Source: UBA11403 sp963784615 (lineage in GTDB: Bacteria; Pseudomonadota; Gammaproteobacteria; Legionellales; Legionellaceae). Taken from it: a DNA stretch of 64,000 nucleotides. The stretch covers positions 1,240,001-1,304,000 of the forward strand of contig CAWASG010000001.1 of the NCBI GenBank assembly GCA_963784615.1. Reading direction: 5' to 3'. Of this stretch, positions 33,402 through 43,637 are shown in pieces. Under the pieces are notes generated by a model. The model was not told the DNA's origin. It worked only from the letters and a program-made list of their open reading frames with translations, and searched no databases. Each line of letters begins with the position of its first letter. Position 1 is the first letter of the stretch. Position numbers and translations under genes: made by a program.

Positions 33402-34453
33402 AGACAATACGCGGATTTTCTTTAGTAGAACTCATGGTGGGATTAACCCTCGGCCTGATGCTGTCCATTTCAGTACTTGGCGTTTATATGGCCCAGATGA
33501 ATACCTACAAAACCAATGTGTCCCAAGCAGGGAGCCAAAATACCATCAGTGCCATTACAGCGCTCGTTACCCCAACACTGCATTCAGCTGGTTTTTGTGG
33601 GTGCTCATCTATAACTCAGGCATTATCAAACCTAACTGCCGGTGGCCCTCCACCCTTAGGAACAATGAGCACAACACCAACCATGGTCATGGGTTACGAT
33701 GCCGCTGCAGGCACCACCATCAATATCACCCAGAATAATGCTCCTAACAGTGCAAATGCCGCCGCTTGGAATCCTAGCCTGCACGCATCACTACTCGGTA
33801 ACGTTGAAGCGATCAGTGACGTCCTTATCGTGCTCAGTCCACTCCCTGGAAGTAGCCCCACCGCGGTCACCGCGTTCACGGCTGGTAGCAGTTCAATGAC
33901 ATTGCAAAACACTACCGGAGTCACTGCGGGACAATTTGCGGCCATTTCAGATTGTTCAAAAGCGTCGATATTTCAAGTCACCGGCGTTGCCGGAACAACC
34001 GTGACTCATGCAGCGGGATCAGGTGCTCTCAGTAATGCGACCGATGCATTAGCGGTCAACTACCCCATTGGCTCTCAGTTTGTGATCCTCACTCAAACTG
34101 CATTTTTTGTGGCACGCGATGCCAGCGGAGAAAGTGCTTTAATTCGCGCAACTTTAAATGCCGGTGGCACTTGGACATTACAGTCACTGGTTCCCGACAT
34201 TGAAACCATGCAAGTCCTCTATGGAATAGGTTCAAACGGAACATTATCTCAATATGTGCCCGCAAGTAGCGTCACCAACTGGAATCAAGTCTATGCTCTC
34301 CGTTTAGGTTTTATTATCGAAGGACAGGCAGGATCCGGATCCAATACCCCGACCGTACATAACGTATTGGGTACAACGGTGAATGTTCTTTCTGACAATC
34401 GACTTCGACATGTTTTTGAAATGACCATCAATTTAAGGAATACCAACTCATGA
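33398..34453 (+). CDS. pilW: minor pilin PilW
   Basis: A 351-residue PilW-type minor pilin from the ATG at 33398, which is coupled to the pilV stop. Prepilin site RG/FSLVELMVGLTLGLMLSISVLGVYM, then a long, Ser/Thr-rich domain. VPDIETMQVLYGI near residue 265 and a short C-terminal strand pattern fit the PilW family. Works with PilX, PilV and PilY1 at the pilus tip. Confidence 0.92.
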   Translation: MKTIRGFSLVELMVGLTLGLMLSISVLGVYMAQMNTYKTNVSQAGSQNTISAITALVTPTLHSAGFCGCSSITQALSNLTAGGPPPLGTMSTTPTMVMGYDAAAGTTINITQNNAPNSANAAAWNPSLHASLLGNVEAISDVLIVLSPLPGSSPTAVTAFTAGSSSMTLQNTTGVTAGQFAAISDCSKASIFQVTGVAGTTVTHAAGSGALSNATDALAVNYPIGSQFVILTQTAFFVARDASGESALIRATLNAGGTWTLQSLVPDIETMQVLYGIGSNGTLSQYVPASSVTNWNQVYALRLGFIIEGQAGSGSNTPTVHNVLGTTVNVLSDNRLRHVFEMTINLRNTNS

Positions 34454-34944
34454 ACGCCCAACGCACTCAGCATGGCTCTGTGCTCATTTTGGCACTGGTG
34501 TTATTAATTATGCTGACCATTATAGCGGTAGCCGAGATGTCGATGAATACTTCACAAACACGTATTGCCAGTAATTCAGCTGATCAGCAAGTCGCCTTTC
34601 AAACAGCAGAAGGTGCACTCAATGAAGCAACAACCAAACTACTTTCCGGGCAATATTCAACAGCCTCTTTTTTAAATAACACCAATGGACTGTACTTATT
34701 CAATCCAACCAGTGCGCCACTCTGGACAACCATTGACTGGAATAGCTCCAGTTCGGCAATAAAAAGCTTCAAGGGCGGATCAAACGCACAAGCCACCTTT
34801 ATAATTGAGCAATTACCGTCTATAATACAAGGAGGACAGAATATGAATTCTCCGGCTCAAGTTTATCGCATCACTGCTCGCGGTGTTGGTGCGAGTGGCA
34901 ACTCAGTGGTTATTCTGCAAACCACCGTGCAAATCCAACAATAG
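34450..34944 (+). CDS. pilX: minor pilin PilX
   Basis: A 164-residue protein with the PilX N-terminus: QHGSVLILALVLLIMLTIIAVAEMSMN, cut after Gly, followed by DQQVAFQTAEGALNEATTKL. PilX lacks the classical +5 Glu at that position in many species, as here. It overlaps pilW by 4 bases and precedes pilY1. Confidence 0.9.
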   Translation: MNAQRTQHGSVLILALVLLIMLTIIAVAEMSMNTSQTRIASNSADQQVAFQTAEGALNEATTKLLSGQYSTASFLNNTNGLYLFNPTSAPLWTTIDWNSSSSAIKSFKGGSNAQATFIIEQLPSIIQGGQNMNSPAQVYRITARGVGASGNSVVILQTTVQIQQ

Positions 34945-34966
34945 CAATCCAGCGGAGGGCTCTATA

Positions 34967-37900
34967 ATGGGGCTTAGAAGGAAAACGACGTGGCGGATAG
35001 AATTTAAAAACGCATTTTATGCGTTTGCTGTCGTTTTTGTTGCTGGCACTTACCCATTCATTTCAAACGCCGCACCCTCGCTCCTCATTTCGCAGTATCC
35101 ATTACAATTGTCAACACCAACTCATCCCAAAGTCTTATTAAGCATCGGCAACTCCCAATCCATGGACGGAATACTCAGTGGCGCTATCATGACGGGCTCT
35201 GGCATCCTGTCTAGTGGATTGACTTCGCTGCAAAATTCAAGCTCCCCCCTTAATTACACTGTACCAGCTGGCTTCACCCCGCCATTACAAGCCGCTAATA
35301 GTAGTGGACTAGCTCCCTATACCGTCAGCTTGAGCGGTACACTTTATGATAATAGTGCGAGTCGACTCAATGTTGCCAAAGGCGGGGTCACGGCCATATT
35401 AAATGCTTATATGCAAAACACAGATTTCGCACTAGAAACATACAATACCAGCAGCGTAAACCGTTACACCACGTGGGTATATTACATGTCGGTTCAAGGC
35501 GGGCCTTTCACCTTCACCAATACACAAACAACGGGTAAGCGATATGTCATCAATCCTTGTTTTGGTTATACGACCTCCTCATCAACCATTGCAAGCAATT
35601 GCGCATCAATCGCCGCCGTATCAGCGCTATATGGCTCATCCGCTCTTGCCAATAATCAGTATATGCAAATCGGTTCATCCAGTGATGATCCAACGATCAA
35701 CGATATTCTTTATGCGGGTTCACCGCCCGGCGTGTTTGTCACCTACTCAGGACCGAGCCCGGCGACCCCTTATCCGCCTAATTTTTCATTATCCAATTAC
35801 AATAATGGCAACATTTTCCTCAGTTACTCGAGAAGTTCCCCCAACATCGGCGGATTTGGTACAGGCCCAACTAACGCCGGTTTTGTGCCTTTTTCCCCAC
35901 AGGTAATGTATGCCCAACGAGGATTTGGCTTTTATGGGAACCAATCAGCCACTAGTGGGAAAATAATAGTGCCCATGACAACCGCTGGAACCACGCCAAC
36001 CACCAGCAGTATTACCACGGCAATTAATACGTTTCTGCCTTATCTCAAACCTGAAACCAATAGCACATCAAGTACCGAAATCAAATCCTCAGCTGTGCAA
36101 TCGCCAATGGCTGGCCTTTTGACAACCGCCAAAAATTATCTCACCTCTCTTGGTACTAGCGGTGCAAGTTGTACACCGCAGCTTTATGTTGTGTTAATTT
36201 CTGATGGCCTTCCAACAGAAGATTTGGCCGGAAAATTATGGCCGCCATTAGGAAGTGCGGCTGCAGCGGGTTATGGTGTGACTGCAACGTTTAATACTGA
36301 TGGCTCGCTTAAAACAACCAATGCCCAAGCGCTGACTGATACCATTACCATTCTTGGCAGCTTGAAAACAGCGGGAATTAAAACGTTTGTGATTGGCTTG
36401 GGCGCAGGGGTTGATCCAACGGTTAACTCACAAGCAGCAGCATCCCTGACCGCTATGTCCATCGCTGGTGGTACCATCAATTATTACCCTGCGAGCAGCC
36501 CTGCGGCCTTGGTCAACGGCCTGAATAACATCCTTATTTCAGTGCAGTCTGGCTCAAATTCAACCACGGCAGCTGCGGTGAACTCCAGCAACTTACAAGC
36601 GGGCTCCATGGAATATCAAGCCAGCTTTATTGCTAGCGATACCACCTATCAAGACTGGACAGGAAACCTGGTTGAAATCGCACTAGACCCAACAACCGGA
36701 AGCCCAACTGGATCACCGATTTGGTCTGCACAAACGGCGCTTGATACACGAACGTCTCCCTCAAGAATCATCGCCACCTGGAATCCAGCACTCAACAGTG
36801 GTGCCGGTGGTGGTGCTGAGTTTCAATGGGCAAATATCAGCGCAGCACAGCAAACCCTGCTGCAACCTTCTGACACACTTGGTGCGAATCGGTTGCTCTA
36901 TTTAAGAGGTGATACCTCGCTTGAAAAGCGCAATGGTGGAACCTTTAGAAATCGAACGCATTTACTCGGCGATATTGTCGATAGCAGACCCATGTATGTC
37001 GGCATACCCTCTGCCCCGCATGTGATTTCATCGACCAGTTACCTCAGTTTTGCTTTGTCCAATATGACTCGCCAGCCGATGCTATACGTGGGTGCCAATG
37101 ATGGAATGTTACATGCCATCAATGCAACCACGGGTGTCGAACTCTTTGCCTTTGTACCCAATGGCATATTTAACAATCTCCTCAATCTGACTGATCCCTT
37201 GTATAACCAAAGTCATCTGTTTTTCGTCGATGGTTCGCCACAATCCGCTGATGTTCAATTTGCAGATGGTTCATGGCATACGCTATTAGTGGGCGGTGAA
37301 AACGGTGGCGGATCAAGTATTTATGCACTGAATGTCACCAATCCAACCAGTCTCACAACGGAAGCCAACCTTGCCAGTGCTGTATTATGGGAGTTTACCG
37401 ATACAGATATGGGTCTCAGCTATAGCGAACCGAAGACTGCGCAAATCTCAACATCGAGTACCTCATCACTGAAATTTGCAGTGTTTTTTGGAAATGGCTA
37501 TAACAGCCCAAACAATAAAGATATCTTGTATGCGGTTGATCCGCAAACAGGACAAACCCTGGGGAAAATTGATTTATGTGCGGCAGTTTCAGGCGCTTGT
37601 GATGCATCGTTACCAAACGGCTTATCCACAGTCGCCTTTGGACAAAGTGATGGTTTGCAAACAAGCCCGATTACTCGGGTCTATGCCGGCGACCTGCAAG
37701 GCAATATGTGGTCAGTCGATGTGTCCAATACCAACCCTGCTTCATGGACAGCCCGATTACTCATGCAAGCGAGAGACAGCTCCGGCAATCCTCAACCAAT
37801 AACAACGCCACCAGTCGTCACGCTCAACCCAAACTATCCTCGATCTCCAGGATTGTTTGTCATGTTTGGCACCGGCTCATTACTGACGCAGAGCGATTTA

Positions 37901-38479
37901 GCCAGCACCAAAACACAAAGCATTTACAGCGTTTGGGATAACCCTGCATCAACTACGGTGATTACCCGTTCATCGTTACAACAGCAAGTATTGACATTGG
38001 TAGCCGCGGCAACGTCTGGTTTACCTCAAGATATACTGACGGTGACCAACCATACCATTAATTGGGTAACAAACTCTGGTTGGTATACCGATCTTCCCAT
38101 CGCCGGTCAACGCGTTATCACGAACTCAAACTTGGTGAATGGCTCATTCATTGCAACATTAAATACACCGCCAACAACCGCATGTGGACAAGCGACATCG
38201 ATGCTGTTAACGCTCAGTTACAAAACCGGCGGCGATGGCGGCGGCTCTCCACAACTTGACATTAATGCGGATAATATCATTAACAGTAGTGACACCTATA
38301 ACGGTGGAAATGCTGTGGGCATTGGCTTGAAACCAGGTTATGCGAGTGCGCCTGTAACCGTTGGCCCAAACGCAAACAACTACATCACTCAGCTCATTAC
38401 TCTATCAAGCGGACAGCAAATTTCTGTGATTAACCCCAATAACTCGTCTCGACAAACCGGATGGTGGCAACTACAATGA
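34967..38479 (+). CDS. pilY1: type IV pilus tip protein PilY1
   Basis: A 1170-residue secreted protein with a start chosen at 34967 behind GCGGAGGG. The signal peptide ends near SNAAPS (about residue 36). The N-terminal half has a VWA-like layout (LLSIGNSQSMDG near 60 and YVVLISDGLPTEDL near 415). The C-terminal half is the PilY1 beta-propeller (PMLYVGANDGMLHAINATTG near 710, FFGNGYNSPNNKDILYAVD near 845, FVMFGTGSLLTQSDL near 970). The EF-hand-like loop DINADNIINSSD near 1100 should bind calcium and tune pilus retraction. It ends at the pilE start (ATGA overlap). Confidence 0.94.
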   Translation: MGLRRKTTWRIEFKNAFYAFAVVFVAGTYPFISNAAPSLLISQYPLQLSTPTHPKVLLSIGNSQSMDGILSGAIMTGSGILSSGLTSLQNSSSPLNYTVPAGFTPPLQAANSSGLAPYTVSLSGTLYDNSASRLNVAKGGVTAILNAYMQNTDFALETYNTSSVNRYTTWVYYMSVQGGPFTFTNTQTTGKRYVINPCFGYTTSSSTIASNCASIAAVSALYGSSALANNQYMQIGSSSDDPTINDILYAGSPPGVFVTYSGPSPATPYPPNFSLSNYNNGNIFLSYSRSSPNIGGFGTGPTNAGFVPFSPQVMYAQRGFGFYGNQSATSGKIIVPMTTAGTTPTTSSITTAINTFLPYLKPETNSTSSTEIKSSAVQSPMAGLLTTAKNYLTSLGTSGASCTPQLYVVLISDGLPTEDLAGKLWPPLGSAAAAGYGVTATFNTDGSLKTTNAQALTDTITILGSLKTAGIKTFVIGLGAGVDPTVNSQAAASLTAMSIAGGTINYYPASSPAALVNGLNNILISVQSGSNSTTAAAVNSSNLQAGSMEYQASFIASDTTYQDWTGNLVEIALDPTTGSPTGSPIWSAQTALDTRTSPSRIIATWNPALNSGAGGGAEFQWANISAAQQTLLQPSDTLGANRLLYLRGDTSLEKRNGGTFRNRTHLLGDIVDSRPMYVGIPSAPHVISSTSYLSFALSNMTRQPMLYVGANDGMLHAINATTGVELFAFVPNGIFNNLLNLTDPLYNQSHLFFVDGSPQSADVQFADGSWHTLLVGGENGGGSSIYALNVTNPTSLTTEANLASAVLWEFTDTDMGLSYSEPKTAQISTSSTSSLKFAVFFGNGYNSPNNKDILYAVDPQTGQTLGKIDLCAAVSGACDASLPNGLSTVAFGQSDGLQTSPITRVYAGDLQGNMWSVDVSNTNPASWTARLLMQARDSSGNPQPITTPPVVTLNPNYPRSPGLFVMFGTGSLLTQSDLASTKTQSIYSVWDNPASTTVITRSSLQQQVLTLVAAATSGLPQDILTVTNHTINWVTNSGWYTDLPIAGQRVITNSNLVNGSFIATLNTPPTTACGQATSMLLTLSYKTGGDGGGSPQLDINADNIINSSDTYNGGNAVGIGLKPGYASAPVTVGPNANNYITQLITLSSGQQISVINPNNSSRQTGWWQLQ

Positions 38480-38886
38480 TGAATCAACGAGGCTTCACAC
38501 TCATCGAAATCTTGATAGCCTTGGTCGTACTGAGCATTTTGACCATTGTTTCTTATCCCTCCTATGTTGCATGGATAGTCAAGGCACACCGCTCTGATGC
38601 CATGGCGACGATGACACAGGATCAGACGCTATTGGAACGTTGCTATGCGCAATCATTCACCTATGTCGGCTGCGCCTCCCTGCCCGCTTTTCCCCAGACA
38701 TCAACACAAGGATTTTATTCCATCGCGCTATCCAATCTCACAGCAACCACTTATACACTCACCGCAACGCCAATAGGCCCACAGGTTCGCGACACGATTT
38801 GTGCGACCATGAGTATCGATCAATCAGGCCAGAAAACAGCAGCAAATAATGCCGCTGCTTCACAAACGGCTTGTTGGAATCCATAG
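38476..38886 (+). CDS. pilE: PilE-type minor pilin
   Basis: A 136-residue pilin from MMNQRG/FTLIEILIALVVLSILTIVSYPSYVAWI, with the prepilin cut after Gly and Glu at +5. One cysteine pair (CYAQSFTYVGC) and another near the end (C..ACWNP) should form disulfides. The size and position after pilY1 fit the minor pilin PilE, not the major pilin. Last gene of the operon. Confidence 0.92.
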   Translation: MMNQRGFTLIEILIALVVLSILTIVSYPSYVAWIVKAHRSDAMATMTQDQTLLERCYAQSFTYVGCASLPAFPQTSTQGFYSIALSNLTATTYTLTATPIGPQVRDTICATMSIDQSGQKTAANNAAASQTACWNP

Positions 38887-38949
38887 GTTGCTAAAAATTC
38901 TGCATTTCACTAATATCGATTAAATAAGACTTATAACAAGGAGATGTTA

Positions 38950-39861
38950 ATGACAGAACTACACGGAATAATCGATCATTTAATTGAGACCATTTGCAAA
39001 ACATTAAAATTCGACGTTCAACAAAGGGCAAGTGTCATAGAATCATTTTCCAAACCAAGGTTATCCAATACTGAATGTCCACTTGAACGTGTTAAACAAA
39101 ACCTAATACAGCAAACCCCTGAAGAAAATCCTGATCGGGCCCTGCTGATGCTTCTACTTAAAACAGTTGAACTCATTCATCCATTGATTTCCACACACAC
39201 TTTTTTCAATCCAACACAAAAAACTCAAATTCATGGTGCGTTAGTCGAAATTATGACCACCTTCAACGCCCTCTTTACTGCACCACAAAACGAAATGCCG
39301 AGAACAAGCAGCGGTAATTTATTAGGCAGCTTTATCGTCGATGAAGCCTACACCGATGTTGCCGAGCTGATTAGCAATAAATTTACGCATCTACTCCAAA
39401 TTGCTCATCGCTCCCCCCAGGAACTCTCGCAAAAAATGACCCACATCATCGATGCATATCAAAAGAAAGTGGAACCCGGCTTCCTTCGTGCGGAAAATCG
39501 TCGATTAGAGGAAGAAATCATACGACTCCAAGCACATTCTGCTGAACAACAAAGAACAATAGATAACTTAACTGCACAATATATCGCTGGAACTCGACGA
39601 TTACCGGCACGCGCAAACGAGCAACCAAGGCAAACAAACCTAACGCCAGCAAAACAAGCTGATGAAGACTGTTTTGGTATTTTCGACGCTATTAGAAGTT
39701 TAGGGATATTAACACCCACCGAATCACGACGATCGTCTGCATTACGCTCAGCAGTTAAAGCCGTAGAGGAAGCCGCATCAGCGATGACCCATACTGCTGT
39801 CGCACCACAAAAAACAGAAACTGATCTCGATCCAAACTTAGCTTATTGTTCCGGTTTCTGA
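38950..39861 (+). CDS. uncharacterised coiled-coil protein, possible effector
   Basis: A 303-residue protein I do not recognise. The ATG at 38950 is chosen because AAGGAG ends 6 bases upstream; the ATG at 38944 touches it. No signal peptide or membrane segment. Mostly helical; residues about 175-215 form a heptad-rich coiled coil (ENRRLEEEIIRLQAHSAEQQ). The C-terminal 60 residues are flexible, with an acidic patch (VKAVEEAAS) about 40 residues from the end and a short terminal tail NLAYCSGF. That is compatible with a Legionellales Dot/Icm substrate, but it proves nothing. A repeat hairpin follows. Confidence 0.7.
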   Translation: MTELHGIIDHLIETICKTLKFDVQQRASVIESFSKPRLSNTECPLERVKQNLIQQTPEENPDRALLMLLLKTVELIHPLISTHTFFNPTQKTQIHGALVEIMTTFNALFTAPQNEMPRTSSGNLLGSFIVDEAYTDVAELISNKFTHLLQIAHRSPQELSQKMTHIIDAYQKKVEPGFLRAENRRLEEEIIRLQAHSAEQQRTIDNLTAQYIAGTRRLPARANEQPRQTNLTPAKQADEDCFGIFDAIRSLGILTPTESRRSSALRSAVKAVEEAASAMTHTAVAPQKTETDLDPNLAYCSGF

Positions 39862-39872
39862 ATACCGTCGTC

Positions 39873-39943
39873 CAGGGCAAACGCTTCTCCTGAATAGGCT
39901 TAAAAACTCGTTTTCTCGAGCATTACCGACATATTCAGGAGAA
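39873..39943. repeat. CAGGGCAAACGC end motif with hairpin, between convergent genes
   Basis: CAGGGCAAACGC (39873-39884), the same 12-mer as the end of the MITE at 3820, is followed directly by a 12-bp inverted repeat (39885-39896 and 39932-39943). It lies between the 3' ends of the coiled-coil gene and sppA and may end transcription there. Confidence 0.6.
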
Positions 39944-39978
39944 AAATCAAGCAAGAACTGAGGTTCGGCTGACCAGAT

Positions 39979-40935
39979 TCAACGAAAGCCCGCTTTAAAC
40001 CCAAAAGCCTCAGGGACTTCATTCACCATGGCAACGCCAATACGCTTAGCTACTTTCTCAAGCGCATTTTCTTTATAAGAATAATCAACGATGTTTTCAA
40101 TCTTGATGGTTTCCCGCGCCAATTGACCTGTGCTTGCAAACCCATCAATTAACCCTCGCTGTTTCGCTTGCGTACCCGTCCAAAATAACCCAGAAAACGT
40201 ATCATCATCGATAAGCAGGCGCGTGCCACGCCCTGATTTAACTTTGTTAATAAATTCCTGATGAATAATATTCAGCATGCTCTGCAATTGTTTTTCTTGG
40301 CCAGGAACAATTGGAGAAAATGGATCCATAAACCCCTTATTATGGCCCGCTGTTTGTAATCGACGACTCACACCGAACTTTTGCATCGTATCGACAAAGC
40401 CAAACCCATTGTAAACCACACCAATTGACCCGACGATACTTGAAGGATTTGCATAAATCTCATCTGCCGCTGCCGCGATGTAATAGGCCGCCGAAGCACA
40501 GGTGTCCACACACACGGCATACACTTTGATATCATCGTGCTTGTGGCGATAATATCGTATCGTGTTATACATATAGTCTGCCTGCACAGGACTGCCTCCA
40601 GGACTATCAATGCGCAAAATCAACGCCTTAAGCTCTTTATTCGCATAGGCCTTCTTCATTGCTTTCGAAAAATTTTCAGCGCTGGCCGATTCATCGGCCA
40701 TAATGGTGCCTTTCACATCAATAAGGCCCGCGTGAGGCTCTTTGCTCTCATTGCCAGGCGAACCATCAAAAGAGAAAAATAAAAAAGAAAACCAGAGGAT
40801 CATCACCAGCACCAACACCGCTTTAAATCGACTATGCCGTCGCTGCCGTTTTTTTTCACGCAAAAACTCCATCGCAAGTTGGCTTAATAACGCTTGTGAA
40901 TCGGTAGAGGTAGTTGAGTCGGGATAATCTTTCAT
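39979..40935 (-). CDS. sppA: signal peptide peptidase SppA (S49 family)
   Basis: Cuts leftover signal peptides in the membrane. The 318-residue short form has one N-terminal helix (KAVLVLVMILWFSFLFFSF, about 39-57). The nucleophile Ser lies in NPSSIVGSIGVVYNGF near residue 165, the catalytic Lys in FINKVKSGRG near 225, and the substrate loop is RIDSPGGSPVQADYMYN near 105. It is divergent from clpB. Confidence 0.94.
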   Translation of the reverse strand: MKDYPDSTTSTDSQALLSQLAMEFLREKKRQRRHSRFKAVLVLVMILWFSFLFFSFDGSPGNESKEPHAGLIDVKGTIMADESASAENFSKAMKKAYANKELKALILRIDSPGGSPVQADYMYNTIRYYRHKHDDIKVYAVCVDTCASAAYYIAAAADEIYANPSSIVGSIGVVYNGFGFVDTMQKFGVSRRLQTAGHNKGFMDPFSPIVPGQEKQLQSMLNIIHQEFINKVKSGRGTRLLIDDDTFSGLFWTGTQAKQRGLIDGFASTGQLARETIKIENIVDYSYKENALEKVAKRIGVAMVNEVPEAFGFKAGFR

Positions 40936-40945
40936 TCACTGCACC

Positions 40946-40973
40946 TTGAATTTATCAAACAAAGTACTATCTT
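40946..40973 (+). promoter_or_regulatory. possible clpB promoter
   Basis: TTGAAT (40946-40951) and TATCTT (40968-40973) are 16 bases apart, 45 bases before the clpB ATG. CTTGAA also resembles a sigma-32 -35 box, but I see no CCCCAT-type -10. Confidence 0.3.
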
Positions 40974-41017
40974 ACGTTATAAGCACAACAAATTAAATCA
41001 CCGAGGATCTTATTATT

Positions 41018-43594
41018 ATGCGAATGGATAAACTTACCTCTAAATTTCAAACGGCGCTTTCCGATGCTCAATCCCTGGCTTTGGGACGTGATAATAATTT
41101 TATCGAGCCAGAACATCTTTTAAAGGCTTTGATCGATCAACAAGGCGGAAGCTGCCGTCCTCTCCTCTCCAAAGCATCGGTCAACCTGGCACAATTAAAA
41201 ACCCTGATCGATACAGCATTGGACAAACTGCCCAAGGTCACCGGCACGCAAGGCGATATCCATATTTCTAATGGACTGAATCGATTACTCAATCTAACCG
41301 ACAAACTGGCCCAGGAAAAAAAGGACAGTTTCATTTCCAGCGAATTATTTATTCTTGCGGCAATGAAAGAAAATGGTTCACTGGCTAAACTCATTCAACA
41401 AGCTGGCGGTGAAATAAAAGCCATTGAAAAGGCCATTCAGGACATCCGGGGCGGTGAAAATGTCAACGATGCCAATGCGGAAGAGCAACGGCAAGCCCTC
41501 GACAAATATACGATTGATTTAACCGAGCGCGCTGAACAAGGCAAATTGGATCCCGTCATTGGGCGAGATGATGAGATTCGTCGCACTATACAGGTGCTGC
41601 AACGCCGAACAAAAAATAACCCCGTACTGATTGGCGAACCTGGCGTTGGCAAAACCGCCATCGTTGAAGGACTGGCTCAGCGTATTGTTAATGGTGAGGT
41701 GCCAGAAGGCTTAAAAAACAAACGCTTATTATCCCTTGATATGGGGGCACTCATCGCCGGCGCAAAATTTCGTGGAGAGTTTGAGGAACGCCTCAAGGCC
41801 GTCTTGAATGATTTGGCCAAGCAAGAGGGGCAAATTATTCTGTTCATTGATGAACTGCACACCATGGTTGGCGCAGGAAAAGCCGAAGGCGCGATGGACG
41901 CTGGCAATATGTTAAAACCAGCACTTGCACGTGGAGAATTGCATTGCGTCGGCGCGACGACACTTAATGAATATCGACAATATATTGAAAAAGATGCCGC
42001 CCTTGAACGTCGTTTCCAAAAAATCTTAGTCGATGAGCCCAGCGTTGAGGATACAATCGCTATTTTACGTGGGCTTAAAGAGCGTTATGAAGTGCATCAT
42101 GGCGTTGAAATCACTGACCCTGCAATCGTAGCTGCCGCAACCTTATCGCATCGCTACATTACCGACAGGCAGCTTCCTGACAAAGCGATCGACTTAATTG
42201 ACGAAGCCGGCAGCCAGATTCGTATGGAAATTGATTCAAAACCTGAAGTCATGGACAAGCTCGACCGACGACTGATCCAACTCAAAATTGAACGCGAAGC
42301 GCTCAAAAAAGAAAGTGATGAGGCATCAAAAAAGCGCCTTGAAGATTTACAACACAGTATTGCGGAACTTGAAACAAAATACGCTGATCTGGATGATATA
42401 TGGAAAGCCGAAAAATCCGTTTTACAAGGAACAACCCATATCAAAGAAGCCCTGGAACAGGCAAGAATCGAAATGGAAGCCGCTCGCCGTGCTGGCGATT
42501 TAGGCCGCATGTCTGAATTACAATATGGCAAGGTTCCCGAGCTGGAAAAACAATTGTCTCAAGTTGGCCAAAATGAAGAGATTGAAACCCAGCTCGTGCG
42601 CAATAAAGTGACGGAAGAGGAAATTGCAGAAGTCGTTTCCAAATGGACCGGTATTCCTGTAGCTAAAATGCTTGAGGGCGAAAAAGAAAAATTACTGCAG
42701 ATGGAAAGCGCTCTGCACCAACGCCTCATTGGACAAGATGAAGCCATCAACGTCGTTTCCAATGCCATTCGCCGTGCACGTGCGGGACTTTCCGATCCCA
42801 ATCGCCCTATTGGCTCATTCCTTTTCCTAGGGCCAACCGGTGTGGGTAAAACCGAGCTCTGCAAGGCACTCGCCTCCTTTCTATTCGACACCTCTGAGGC
42901 GATGATTCGCATCGACATGTCGGAATTCATGGAAAAACATTCCGTTGCCCGCCTGATTGGCGCACCTCCAGGTTATGTTGGCTATGAAGAAGGCGGTTAC
43001 ATCACGGAAGCGGTACGGCGTCGCCCCTACTCTGTGATTCTGCTCGATGAAATTGAAAAGGCGCACCCAGATGTCTTTAACATCCTGCTGCAAGTGCTCG
43101 ATGATGGCCGCTTAACGGATGGCCAAGGCCGCACCGTTGATTTTCGCAATACGGTAATTGTCATGACCTCCAATTTAGGCTCGCATCTCATTCAGGAAAT
43201 GGGCGCAACTGCTCCTTATGAGGAAGTCAAAAAAGCCGTGATGGAACTCGTCGGGCAACATTTCCGCCCAGAATTCATCAACCGCATCGATGACAGCGTT
43301 GTGTTCCACTCCCTGACAAAAGCACAAATCGCCAGTATTGCCGCCATTCAAATCAATCACTTGCAACAACGTTTGGCCCTGCAGGACATCAAGCTCGAAG
43401 TCTCCCCAGAGGCGCTTGATTATCTCGCCGAAATTGGCTTCGACCCCGTCTACGGGGCGCGCCCACTCAAACGCAGCGTCCAGCAGAAATTGGAAAATCC
43501 ACTGGCGCAGGCGTTATTAACCGGTGCGTTTAAACCTGGGGATACGGTTGAAGTGGGATATGTGGAGGATGAATTGGTGTTTAAAACGAAATAA
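41018..43594 (+). CDS. clpB: protein disaggregase ClpB
   Basis: Hsp104-type AAA+ chaperone that works with DnaK to dissolve aggregates. 858 residues (E. coli 857). Clp-N domain (1-150), first ATPase with GEPGVGKTAIVEGLAQ near 206 and Walker B IILFIDELHTMVGAG near 275, middle coiled-coil domain (about 410-525), second ATPase with LGPTGVGKTELCKAL near 607 and ILLDEIEKAHPDVFN near 675. The start MRMDKLTSKF aligns with E. coli MRLDRLTNKF. Confidence 0.98.
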   Translation: MRMDKLTSKFQTALSDAQSLALGRDNNFIEPEHLLKALIDQQGGSCRPLLSKASVNLAQLKTLIDTALDKLPKVTGTQGDIHISNGLNRLLNLTDKLAQEKKDSFISSELFILAAMKENGSLAKLIQQAGGEIKAIEKAIQDIRGGENVNDANAEEQRQALDKYTIDLTERAEQGKLDPVIGRDDEIRRTIQVLQRRTKNNPVLIGEPGVGKTAIVEGLAQRIVNGEVPEGLKNKRLLSLDMGALIAGAKFRGEFEERLKAVLNDLAKQEGQIILFIDELHTMVGAGKAEGAMDAGNMLKPALARGELHCVGATTLNEYRQYIEKDAALERRFQKILVDEPSVEDTIAILRGLKERYEVHHGVEITDPAIVAAATLSHRYITDRQLPDKAIDLIDEAGSQIRMEIDSKPEVMDKLDRRLIQLKIEREALKKESDEASKKRLEDLQHSIAELETKYADLDDIWKAEKSVLQGTTHIKEALEQARIEMEAARRAGDLGRMSELQYGKVPELEKQLSQVGQNEEIETQLVRNKVTEEEIAEVVSKWTGIPVAKMLEGEKEKLLQMESALHQRLIGQDEAINVVSNAIRRARAGLSDPNRPIGSFLFLGPTGVGKTELCKALASFLFDTSEAMIRIDMSEFMEKHSVARLIGAPPGYVGYEEGGYITEAVRRRPYSVILLDEIEKAHPDVFNILLQVLDDGRLTDGQGRTVDFRNTVIVMTSNLGSHLIQEMGATAPYEEVKKAVMELVGQHFRPEFINRIDDSVVFHSLTKAQIASIAAIQINHLQQRLALQDIKLEVSPEALDYLAEIGFDPVYGARPLKRSVQQKLENPLAQALLTGAFKPGDTVEVGYVEDELVFKTK

Positions 43595-43606
43595 GCAGGT
43601 TGATCT

Positions 43607-43630
43607 GAAGCCCTCGTGCCTGAGGGCTTC
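43607..43630. terminator. hairpin between the convergent clpB and helicase genes
   Basis: Perfect 9-bp arms GAAGCCCTC and GAGGGCTTC with a 6-base loop, 13 bases beyond the clpB stop and 8 from the helicase stop. No strong T-run follows on either strand, so the role as a shared terminator is likely but not certain. Confidence 0.5.
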
Positions 43631-43637
43631 AATCATG

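Noticed and set aside
38476..38886. Major pilin PilA
   Set aside because: Its place after pilY1 and its cysteine pattern fit the minor pilin PilE.
40941..40980. Sigma-32 heat-shock promoter for clpB
   Set aside because: CTTGAA is present, but no CCCCAT-like -10 lies at the right distance, so only a weak general promoter is listed.
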